NCBI GenBank assembly: GCA_050288705.1 | Contig: JBNKEI010000030.1 | Coordinates: 1 to 7,391, forward strand | Length of the DNA stretch: 7,391 nucleotides | Direction of reading: 5' to 3' | DNA from: JBNKEI01 sp050288705 | GTDB lineage: Bacteria; Myxococcota; Myxococcia; Myxococcales; UBA5297 | Shown here: piece after piece, positions 1-5,108 of the stretch | Position numbering within the stretch: the first letter of the stretch is position 1 | Layout: each line of letters starts with the position of its first letter | Notes under the pieces: model-generated | Told to the model about the DNA's origin: nothing | The model's database searches: none | Seen by the model: only the letters and a program-made list of their open reading frames with translations | Translations under genes and position numbers: made by a program

Positions 1-102
1 GGTACAATCACCCTTCTAGATCAACGCGGCCTTAAAGTGGACGGGGTAGCCTATACCAAAAAAGATGCGAGGGTCAAAGGACGCCCGGTGTTATTCGAAT
101 AG
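1..102 (+). CDS. 3' end of a gene, probable lamin-tail-domain protein C-terminus (partial)
   Basis: The plus strand is open from the first base to a TAG at 100-102, giving 33 residues; the start lies outside the window. The peptide begins GTITLLDQRGLKVDGV and ends RPVLFE. From memory this matches the closing strands of bacterial lamin tail domains, where a GGTITLL turn is followed by GLKVDGVxYT and a final aromatic/hydrophobic strand; such domains also end some DUF2278-type proteins. The domain is an immunoglobulin-like fold often found at the C-terminus of secreted or nuclease-associated proteins. With only 33 residues the parent protein cannot be named. A weak hairpin with a T-run (146-166) follows, and the gene converges on the secreted-protein gene ending at 265. 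Confidence 0.6.
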   Translation, partial: GTITLLDQRGLKVDGVAYTKKDARVKGRPVLFE

Positions 103-145
103 TCCCATTAGCTACCCCCATGTGCCAGCTCCGTGAGTGGATTTG

Positions 146-166
146 AGGAGAACGTCCTGTTTTTTT
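146..166 (+). terminator. weak rho-independent terminator candidate for the partial gene
   Basis: A 4-bp stem AGGA/TCCT with a 5-nt loop (146-158) is followed after one base by seven T residues at 160-166. It sits about 45 bp after the stop of the partial plus-strand gene. The stem is short, so this is only a candidate. Confidence 0.3.
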
Positions 167-198
167 ACCACTGTAGCAGAATTATCTGGAGAAATGAG

Positions 199-239
199 AC
201 GCCCTCGATGTCAGAGTGTAAGAGTGTAATCGAGGGCGT
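199..239. terminator. hairpin between convergent genes
   Basis: A perfect 11-bp inverted repeat has its left arm ACGCCCTCGAT at 199-209 and its right arm ATCGAGGGCGT at 229-239. The 19-nt loop contains an exact tandem duplication of AGAGTGTA (213-220 and 221-228). It lies 26 bp beyond the stop of the minus-strand secreted-protein gene and between convergent genes, which is where a transcription terminator is expected. Neither side has a long T-run, so termination efficiency is unclear and a role in mRNA 3'-end protection is equally possible. Confidence 0.55.
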
Positions 240-264
240 GGACCTGAAATAGAGGCATGCTTCT

Positions 265-879
265 CTATTGTGGACCAAATTGTGCCAGGCCGCAGCTAGT
301 AGGGCTTTTATAGAGAATTCCATGAACGCCCGCAGACGGATCGTTATAAATCTCCTCCACGACTGCAAAGTCGTTCCAGATAGCGTAACCAATCTCCGTG
401 CCATCAGCCGTGTACCAATAGCCATTGATAAACTGGGCATCCATCGGCACGGCCACGATCTTAACGAAGTAAAGCCATTTCTTCCACTTCCCATTATCTA
501 GTTGGACGTAGCCAGATTGATGATTTGTAAGCCAGGCGCCAGAACCTTTATACGAGGCAAAGCCAAAATGCCTGTCAAGATAGCTGTCGCCGTCACAATC
601 CTTGTTGCTCAGCCAAGCGTCATTCCACTTCATGATGAGCTCATCGGTATTGGTTGCACAATCGTTTCTATTCCCGTCAAATTCGCAGTACATGCCATGG
701 AACATGTGAGCTTGGTAATTATAACCCCACTCATCATATCCTGTTGTGATGGTGTCTCCTGTAGATGAAATGAGTGTACCATCCTGGATGGTCGTGCAGG
801 CATCCTGAGCATATGTCGTTGAAGTGGTTAGCACGAAAATGAAACCGATAGCTGAACAAACATGAAAAAGATTTTTCAT
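265..879 (-). CDS. secreted cysteine-containing protein of an uncharacterised family
   Basis: This 204-residue protein begins with a classical Sec signal peptide: a Lys near the N-terminus, a hydrophobic stretch at about residues 8-20, and probable cleavage after TYA at residue 24. The mature protein has five cysteines (28, 65, 74, 95, 196) and is rich in aromatic residues and Gly. Recognisable blocks are WGYNYQAHMFHG (51-62), MKWNDAWLSNKDCDGDSYLD (83-102), GSGAWLTNHQSG (112-123) and WYTADGTEIG (155-164). I recall these blocks from conserved hypothetical secreted proteins in diverse bacteria and archaea, with no assigned function. The acidic DCDGDSYLD loop (94-102) resembles calcium-binding loops of the DxDxDG type, so a structural metal site is possible. 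The start is set by GGAGGA (885-890) five bases before the ATG. The gene appears monocistronic, with a hairpin after its stop. No catalytic motif is evident. Confidence 0.85.
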   Translation of the reverse strand: MKNLFHVCSAIGFIFVLTTSTTYAQDACTTIQDGTLISSTGDTITTGYDEWGYNYQAHMFHGMYCEFDGNRNDCATNTDELIMKWNDAWLSNKDCDGDSYLDRHFGFASYKGSGAWLTNHQSGYVQLDNGKWKKWLYFVKIVAVPMDAQFINGYWYTADGTEIGYAIWNDFAVVEEIYNDPSAGVHGILYKSPTSCGLAQFGPQ

Positions 880-1306
880 AAAAATCCTCCGTTTTCTTCT
901 TCTTTAGTCGCATGCTGTAAAAGCACGAAAATTGTCTTCAAGAATTAAGGCGGGCTACAAATACCACTTTTGCGACTAATAGCTTTCTCTCCAGTAATAC
1001 TTCATTGAAGGGCGAGTTTCTCTGCAATGCCTAAAATTGCTCAGTAATGAAGAATGCATTTCCTTTAGTCAATTCAAAAGCTTCTTAATTGTTTGAGCCA
1101 TAATAGCGCTATTTAAACAGCTTTTTGTATGTTTTATCTCATAGTTGCAAATGCTAAGCCATACATTCGGCTCCTCTTGGGTCCTGTAATTTTACACAAG
1201 CCTCCACGACATTTTTTTGTTGTTCATGAGGCATTATTGCAACGAGGGTGGTTTGTGACCTAGAAGGAAGTACTCGAGTGAAAACCCGCAGCTTCTAGCA
1301 AGAAAG
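880..1306. other. intergenic region without a convincing gene
   Basis: This 427-bp AT-rich stretch must hold the promoter of the minus-strand secreted-protein gene, but no strong -35/-10 pair stands out. A minus-strand TTGAAG (936-941) has no good -10 at the right distance. An 8-bp inverted repeat, TAGTCGCA (905-912) and TGCGACTA (971-978), brackets this area. A 12-bp palindrome AATAGCGCTATT lies at 1102-1113. Short protein-like frames exist on both strands around 1129-1294, but none has a ribosome binding site. Confidence 0.5.
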
Positions 1307-1555
1307 CTACTCAGCTTGGTCTTTCCAAGCTGGCAGCTTTTTCATAATCGCAATCACGGCCTCGCGCGCCGCGTTTTCATCCAGCCCCTGGGATCTCATC
1401 ATGAACTGGCTCATGCCAGCCACGGCTTCTTCGTAGCTGCGCATGCTACCGTCCGGACGAGCGCAGTGCAGGCAATAGGACCTGGTCACATTACCGAGCG
1501 CATGGTCCTCTGGTTTTTCCATCGGCATTCCGCAGGCAATACAGATTTCGAGCAT
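1307..1555 (-). CDS. small zinc-ribbon protein
   Basis: This 82-residue cytoplasmic protein carries an N-terminal zinc-ribbon. Two CxxC pairs (Cys5/Cys8 and Cys28/Cys31) are separated by 19 residues, with CGMPM directly after the first pair and YCLHCARPDGS at the second. This pattern is characteristic of the putative zinc-ribbon family Pfam PF12674, whose members bind one zinc ion and whose biological role is unknown. The C-terminal half (about 42-77) is predicted to be helical, without motifs. The start is supported by a strong purine-rich site, AGAGGGGAG (1560-1568), just before the ATG. The gene is divergent from the Xre-like gene at 1636 and shares an 80-bp intergenic region with paired operator-like repeats, so the two may be co-regulated. 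Its composition is more GC-rich than the flanking DNA, which suggests separate acquisition of this pair. Confidence 0.85.
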   Translation of the reverse strand: MLEICIACGMPMEKPEDHALGNVTRSYCLHCARPDGSMRSYEEAVAGMSQFMMRSQGLDENAAREAVIAIMKKLPAWKDQAE

Positions 1556-1581
1556 ATAACTCCCCTCTTAGCAAGAAATTT

Positions 1582-1629
1582 AATGTATTATCCATAAGTT
1601 TTTTCCCTGGTCAATGTATTATATATAAG
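1582..1629. promoter_or_regulatory. paired operator-like repeats in a divergent intergenic region
   Basis: Two 17-bp direct repeats, AATGTATTATCCATAAG (1582-1598) and AATGTATTATATATAAG (1613-1629), match at 15 of 17 positions and are 31 bp apart, close to three helical turns. Each contains a TTATNNATAA palindrome (1588-1597 and 1619-1628). They fill most of the space between the divergent zinc-ribbon and Xre genes, and the right copy ends 6 bp before the Xre ATG. This is the usual layout for operators of autoregulating HipB/Xre antitoxins bound as two dimers on one face of DNA. The binding protein is inferred, most simply the adjacent Xre protein or its full-length relative. Confidence 0.6.
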
Positions 1630-1635
1630 GCACAA

Positions 1636-1872
1636 ATGCGTTCAGCAGTCATCGACATTCTGCCGTCCCAGGTACGGCGATCCCTGAAGAAGTTTGGAAC
1701 TGATCTATCCATCGCTCGCCGGAAACGTCGGCTTACAACAACAATGATGGCCGAACGTCTTGGCGTCTCCCGTGCCACATATGCCCGTATGGAGAAGGGT
1801 GACCCGACGATTATCCGCAATCCGAACTACCGCCGAAGCCCCAACGTCCTCAGGAATGCCAGGGCGGTTTGA
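1636..1872 (+). pseudogene. truncated Xre-family (HipB-like) regulator
   Basis: The frame encodes 78 residues. Residues 15-57 form a typical Xre helix-turn-helix: LKKFGTDLSIARRKRRL, then MAERLGVSRATYARMEKGDPT, the recognition-helix region. In antitoxins partnered with HipA-type kinases, GDPT is normally followed by a helical segment such as VSLGxYAxxLFxLG and some further residues. Here the sequence changes after Thr58 to an unrelated Arg/Asn/Pro-rich tail ending at a TGA at 1870-1872, and neither other frame restores the family pattern. I read it as a 3'-truncated antitoxin-like gene joined to unrelated DNA; no hipA-like toxin gene follows. A short AAGG precedes the ATG, and operator-like repeats lie immediately upstream. 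The DNA-binding helices are intact, so a short functional repressor cannot be excluded. Confidence 0.65.
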
Positions 1873-2261
1873 GGCAAAGCAGAAGAGCGCCGCAAAATGT
1901 TAAACCAGCGGCAAGTAGTATCTAGTTAGCCGTATCTGATTGACGTAATCCCCGCCAAAAACGCGGAAACAATACTCCGCATAAAACGTAATAATGCATC
2001 AACTTAACAAATAAATATCTTTTGATTTTATTGAACTCCCTTACCCCGTTATCGATATATTTATAGCGCGCAGACCAAACCTGCTCCTAACAATATTGTT
2101 CAGCTAAGCAGTGTAAGCTACGCAATAAGAGAAAAGACATACCCCCGCCACCTCTGCAATAGGGAATTTCCTCAGCAATCATCCTCTTGCATACCGGACA
2201 TTTCTTATTGGCAGGAAAGCGGATGATTATCAGCCATCTTATGGAGAAAAAAGAACGTCCG
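1873..2261. other. intergenic region with possible decayed coding fragments
   Basis: About 390 bp separate the truncated Xre gene from the peptidase terminator. A plus-strand frame at 1930-2008 reads PYLIDVIPAKNAETILRIKR before a stop, which looks protein-like but has no start. A 5-bp hairpin GCGGA/TCCGC lies at 1963-1980. A minus-strand frame at 2087-2296 contains KKCPVCKRMIAEEIPYC (about 2156-2206), like half of a zinc knuckle, but its only start is a TTG inside the downstream gene's terminator and no ribosome binding site supports it. I read the stretch as remnants, not as working genes. Confidence 0.4.
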
Positions 2262-2321
2262 GAAAAACGCTGGTTCTGTAACACGAAAGAGATCAATAGC
2301 TCTTAATTATGTTACAGAACC
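2262..2321 (-). terminator. rho-independent terminator of the S9 peptidase gene
   Basis: Read on the minus strand, a 12-bp perfect stem is formed by GGTTCTGTAACA and its complement (plus-strand arms 2272-2283 and 2310-2321). Its loop contains a further AGAG/CTCT pairing. The stem is followed by AGCG and a run of five T residues (plus-strand A residues at 2263-2267). It begins 14 bp after the peptidase stop codon. Confidence 0.8.
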
Positions 2322-2334
2322 GCAGCACGTTTCT

Positions 2335-4251
2335 TTACTGCCTTCGAGTTGCAGGTGATGACAAGTCTTTGAGGTAGGTGTCTAGGAATTTCAATATCTG
2401 CTTCCAACTTTTAATACGGTTTGCCAATTTAGTAAATCCGTGTCCTTCGTCTTTAAAGACAGTGTATTCTACAGTACCACCGTTTGCCTTAATAGCCGCA
2501 ACCATGTCATCACTTTCGGCTTGCGGTACGGCTGTATCGTTGGCGCCATGCAGGATAAGCAGCGGCTTGGTGATCTTATCGGCATGGAATATGGGTGATA
2601 TGGCGCGCAGAAGCTCCTCATCCTTTTCTGGATGACCGATTTCTTCGTACATTTCTTCTTGCATTGACGGCGGCATGTTCTGCAGAATACGCAGATAGTT
2701 CGATACTCCACATAAATCAACACCAACCTTGAACTCTTCGGGCTGGAAGGCTAATGCCGCAAGCACCATATAACCACCATGCGACAAACCTAAAATTCCA
2801 ATACGGTCGGGATCAACCCAGTCGAGAGTCTTTAAATATTTTTTGGCGTCGACGCAGTCCCAAAGGGGCTCGCGACCGTGGCGTTTGTCATCGGCGGCAT
2901 GGAAAGATTTTCCGTACCCGAAGGACCCTCGGTAATTAATCGCAAAAATACCGTATCCATGGTTGAGAAGAAACTGTTTTTCCGCGCTATCCACGCTATA
3001 CCCAGCAACGCTTTGGGCTCCGGGGCCACCATGGATCCAGAGCAATACCGGAACCTTGTGTTCAGGTCCAGCGCCAAGGGGCTTATAGAGAGGTCCGGAA
3101 ATGGTTAAGCCATCTCGAGCCTCGAACCGTGCAACTTTGCTGGTTACTAAGTCAGATTTCTTGATTTCGGGAGACAGGGTGTCCGTTAGCTGCTTAAGAA
3201 CGCCGTTCTGGAGATCGTAAACATAGATGTTGGCAGGTGAGGCGTCGCTAGAGACAGTAAATTTCATCAACCGTTCAGAATTCGAAAATGAGATTTCACT
3301 GATTTTTCCAGATGGGAGGTTCGGAATAACTACATCCTCGCCGCTTTTGGTATTAGTGATTTTGATCTTGGTATAACCGTCTTCGTTAGTGCCAATAACG
3401 CGGTAGGTGCCAAGCCGGCTAAAGTTAACAAATTCCACACCCCAGTCTGCAGAGAAGACGTCTTCATGTATTCCGGTGGTAAATTCGTAACGCTTCAGGG
3501 CTAAAAATTCACCATCCACGTCCGTTACGTAATACAAAAAGCGGCTGTCAAAACTGATGCACTCTGGAACGAAGTGTGCCTCGCCTTCATGCTCAGAAAT
3601 CAGTACTGGCTCACCGCTATTTTTATCGAGCACCAGAAAATCGGAATCGTTATTGGTGTTTCTTTTAAACAACACGAGCCATCGGAGATCAGGAGAAAGC
3701 TTAACATCAAACTTAGAAAGATTGAGACCAGTCTCGTTTTTGTAAATCATCTTCTTCTGCAGGGTTTCGATGTTCCACTCGAAGAGTTGATCGCCACTGT
3801 TGCTGATGGTGTAAAAGCTTTTTAGATTGCTAGAAAACCGCCAAAAATGCTCCTCGGTTTCTGCCCCTTTGGTTAAATTGGTGATCGTGCCATCTGTTTG
3901 GCGAACAAAGAGGTGGTTAATCCCACCACTATTCCTAGTGAACAAGATGCGACCATCGTTCGGCATGTAGGCCACAGGGAATGTCGTATCATCGCCCTCT
4001 GTAACCTTGGTCCGCTCGCCAGTAGCGATATCGAGCTCATAGACTTGGAACACTCCGGTCTCATTACTGGAAACCAATAGCTTGTCCTCGTTAGGGCTAA
4101 AGCTCGAACCGTCGATCCAGGTAGTTTTGAGAAATTGTTCCATCGTGTACTGTTGCGATGGACCGGAAATTTTTAAATCGTCATTTGCGTTTTCACACGC
4201 CGTGAGCAAAAAACAAATAATAACCAGAGAAATGGTATGTTTTCTTTTCAT
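2335..4251 (-). CDS. lipoprotein S9-family serine peptidase (prolyl oligopeptidase / acylaminoacyl-peptidase type)
   Basis: This 638-residue protein matches the usual length of S9 peptidases. Residues 1-19 form a lipoprotein signal peptide with lipobox LTAC (16-19), so Cys19 should be lipidated. Glu20 is not an inner-membrane retention signal in Gram-negatives, which suggests an outer-membrane anchor facing the periplasm. Residues about 40-360 form a TolB/WD40-like beta-propeller with recurring blade motifs (FSPNEDKLLV, YELDIATGE, VYDLQNGVLKQLTD). Residues about 375-628 are the alpha/beta-hydrolase domain. The oxyanion region is WIHGGPGAQS (405-414), followed by NYRGSFGYG (439-447), nucleophile Ser490 in GLSHGG, Asp572 in HGANDTAVP and His604 in DEGHGF. 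The triad is complete. It probably cleaves short peptides admitted by the propeller. AAAGGAGG (4260-4267) lies 8 bp before the ATG, and a strong terminator follows the gene, which seems monocistronic. Confidence 0.93.
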   Translation of the reverse strand: MKRKHTISLVIICFLLTACENANDDLKISGPSQQYTMEQFLKTTWIDGSSFSPNEDKLLVSSNETGVFQVYELDIATGERTKVTEGDDTTFPVAYMPNDGRILFTRNSGGINHLFVRQTDGTITNLTKGAETEEHFWRFSSNLKSFYTISNSGDQLFEWNIETLQKKMIYKNETGLNLSKFDVKLSPDLRWLVLFKRNTNNDSDFLVLDKNSGEPVLISEHEGEAHFVPECISFDSRFLYYVTDVDGEFLALKRYEFTTGIHEDVFSADWGVEFVNFSRLGTYRVIGTNEDGYTKIKITNTKSGEDVVIPNLPSGKISEISFSNSERLMKFTVSSDASPANIYVYDLQNGVLKQLTDTLSPEIKKSDLVTSKVARFEARDGLTISGPLYKPLGAGPEHKVPVLLWIHGGPGAQSVAGYSVDSAEKQFLLNHGYGIFAINYRGSFGYGKSFHAADDKRHGREPLWDCVDAKKYLKTLDWVDPDRIGILGLSHGGYMVLAALAFQPEEFKVGVDLCGVSNYLRILQNMPPSMQEEMYEEIGHPEKDEELLRAISPIFHADKITKPLLILHGANDTAVPQAESDDMVAAIKANGGTVEYTVFKDEGHGFTKLANRIKSWKQILKFLDTYLKDLSSPATRRQ

Positions 4252-4451
4252 ACTGCCAACCTCCTTTGTATTTTGTTGGGACTGGTTTCAAGTTTTGAGA
4301 GGAATCAAATTAACTAAAAGTCATCAAACATCCGATAGTTGCATCGCGAACCGTTTTTCGCTATTGATATGCTCGCTCAGATGTTTCTTGGCTTGAACCG
4401 TGATGCTCGTATTTATTGACTGGTTATAAAAAGCTCTGACAATCTTATTTC

Positions 4452-4559
4452 TCAATAAATGTCGGGAAAATTTGCAACCATTATCTGGGAACCGGCGCAG
4501 CCGGCCGTGCTGTTCGCTAGGAACGCTGCCAGGGTATAGGCAACTAATTTCTTGAACAT
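4452..4559 (-). CDS. 35-residue lipoprotein-like small peptide
   Basis: The ORF encodes 35 residues beginning MFKKLVAYTLAAFLA, a short lipoprotein-type signal with a charged n-region and a hydrophobic core, then STAGCAGSQ. The lipobox would be TAGC with Cys20 as the modified residue, leaving a mature lipopeptide of only 16 residues (CAGSQIMVANFPDIY and neighbours). The frame stays open to an upstream ATG at 4691, but the internal ATG at 4557-4559 is preferred. AAGGAGT (4564-4570) sits four bases before it, and the 44 extra residues lack any signal-peptide logic. A promoter and palindrome at 4656-4704 imply a 5' leader of about 110 nt. It lies 200 bp upstream of the S9 peptidase gene on the same strand. 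I do not recognise the family; it has the size of entericidin-like small lipoproteins but no clear match. Confidence 0.55.
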   Translation of the reverse strand: MFKKLVAYTLAAFLANSTAGCAGSQIMVANFPDIY

Positions 4560-4619
4560 TGACACTCCTTGACTGGTTAACCCATCTTTAGCATCCAAAA
4601 AATATTCTTTGACATTTCC

Positions 4620-4633
4620 ACTGGTTACTGGTT
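4620..4633. repeat. tandem ACTGGTT repeat in the small-lipoprotein leader
   Basis: ACTGGTT occurs twice in direct tandem here and again at 4419-4425 and 4572-4578, so there are four copies within 215 bp around the small lipoprotein gene. On the transcribed strand the motif is AACCAGT. It could be chance or a regulatory or RNA-binding repeat. Confidence 0.35.
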
Positions 4634-4655
4634 CGACTATCAGAGTTCCGACAAG

Positions 4656-4680
4656 ATTCACTCTGAATTTCAGAGTGAAT
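4656..4680. promoter_or_regulatory. perfect 25-bp palindrome, probable repressor operator
   Basis: The arms ATTCACTCTGAA (4656-4667) and TTCAGAGTGAAT (4669-4680) are exact complements around a single central T. No T-run follows on either strand, so it is not a terminator. It overlaps the predicted -10 element of the minus-strand promoter and extends into the transcription start region, the standard position for a dimeric repressor. The repressor is unknown; half-site-like CAGAGT also occurs at 4641-4646 and 4695-4700. Confidence 0.6.
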
Positions 4681-4704
4681 AGACTATGCAATACAGAGTG
4701 TCAA
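4676..4704 (-). promoter_or_regulatory. sigma70-like promoter of the small lipoprotein gene
   Basis: On the minus strand a perfect -35 TTGACA (plus 4699-4704) is separated by 17 bp from a weak -10 TATTCA (plus 4676-4681). Transcription would start near 4668, inside the palindrome, and run toward the lipoprotein ATG at 4559. The strong -35, optimal spacing and overlap with the palindrome support it; the -10 is poor. Confidence 0.5.
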
Positions 4705-4726
4705 GTGCTGATTCCAGTTTTTTGTT

Positions 4727-4750
4727 TGTCAGGAAATAAACGTTACATTT
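4727..4750 (+). repeat. left terminal inverted repeat of the deleted IS
   Basis: This 24-bp arm pairs with 5016-5039 with three mismatches. The outermost 12 bases, TGTCAGGAAATA, match the other end at 11 positions. Confidence 0.75.
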
Positions 4751-4859
4751 GGTTATAAAATTCAGCATACTTTTTAGATGAACGAACAAAAGTTAACAGT
4801 GGCACTTCTCGCGAAAGTGTGTTCTTCAATTCGATTGATGACAGAACGTCGCGAGATCG

Positions 4860-5037
4860 AAGAAATTCGACTAAAACATTAAAGGTTCAATCCCAGCTAG
4901 ATACGGGTTCATATCCAACCGGTAGAAAAATCACAAAAAGGGAAATCGAAACGCTGAACATAGAGACAGATAAATTTCATGGCGAATGGAACCATCAAAT
5001 CATCTCAACAAGCATAAGTGTAACTTTTCTTTCCTGA
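4860..5037 (+). pseudogene. C-terminal remnant of an ISAzo13-family transposase
   Basis: The frame open from 4819 to a TGA at 5035-5037 encodes, from about 4867 on, STKTLKVQSQLDTGSYPTG, then KITKREIETLNIETDKFHGEWNHQI. This is the signature C-terminus of ISAzo13 (Rhodopirellula-type DDE) transposases, where TGLKVxxxLDxxxYPTGIKVSDEE is followed by LNIxxxxFHGEWNYTI. The DDE catalytic core is absent. A second frame from the ATG at 4778 (MNEQKLTVALLAKVCSSIRL, then MTERREIEEI, stop at 4880-4882) may be the original N-terminus. If so, an internal deletion near 4850-4870 joined the two ends out of frame. The gene is non-functional, and its presence identifies the family of the surrounding element. 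Confidence 0.8.
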
Positions 5038-5039
5038 CA
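5016..5039 (-). repeat. right terminal inverted repeat of the deleted IS
   Basis: This 24-bp arm is complementary to 4727-4750 with three mismatches. It ends ...TTTCCTGACA at the outer edge and contains the transposase stop codon. Confidence 0.75.
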
Positions 5040-5108
5040 GTCCTTTTCGTGTAAACGTTCTACTCCAATTGGGATACCTGTTCCTGGGTCGCGACGAGAG
5101 GAAATTCA

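Larger units (their letters stand above)
4727..5039 (+). mobile_element. internally deleted ISAzo13-family insertion sequence (MITE-like, 313 bp)
   Basis: The element is bounded by 24-bp imperfect terminal inverted repeats. The left end (4727-4750) starts TGTCAGGAAATAAACG, and the right end (5016-5039), read inward on the other strand, starts TGTCAGGAAAGAAAAG; 21 of 24 positions match. The interior carries the C-terminal end of an ISAzo13-type transposase, whose stop codon lies inside the right repeat, as is common for IS elements. A full element of this family is usually around 1.3-1.6 kb, so most of the transposase gene has been lost. No convincing target-site duplication is visible (TT on the left, GT on the right). 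The left end lies 22 bp upstream of the lipoprotein promoter -35, and the right end 69 bp upstream of the membrane-protein ATG. Transposition would need an intact relative elsewhere in the genome. Confidence 0.75.

Noticed and set aside
268..768. Plus-strand open frames opposite the secreted-protein gene
   Set aside because: They are antisense shadows. The minus-strand gene has a signal peptide, ribosome binding site and recognisable family motifs.
1129..1263. Plus-strand 44-codon ORF starting MFYLIVANAKPYIR
   Set aside because: It has no ribosome binding site, lies antisense to another equally short protein-like frame, and matches no family I know.
1313..1331. AGCTTGG/CCAAGCT hairpin at the zinc-ribbon 3' end
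   Set aside because: It lies inside the coding sequence and has no T-run immediately following on the minus strand.
2087..2296. Minus-strand 69-codon ORF with a CPVC motif
   Set aside because: It starts with TTG inside the peptidase terminator, has no ribosome binding site, and lacks a second complete zinc-binding pair. At best it is a remnant.
2378..4080. Several plus- and minus-strand open frames inside the peptidase gene
   Set aside because: They overlap a complete S9 peptidase with an intact catalytic triad and show no motifs or initiation signals of their own.
4416..4443. Plus-strand promoter-like TTGACT with GACAAT 16 bp downstream
   Set aside because: It would transcribe antisense into the small lipoprotein gene, with no gene to serve. 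The -10 is weak and the match is within chance for AT-rich DNA.
4560..4691. N-terminal extension of the small lipoprotein frame to an ATG at 4691
   Set aside because: It would start upstream of the predicted transcription start and run across the palindrome, with no ribosome binding site, and it would bury the lipoprotein signal. The internal ATG has a strong Shine-Dalgarno.
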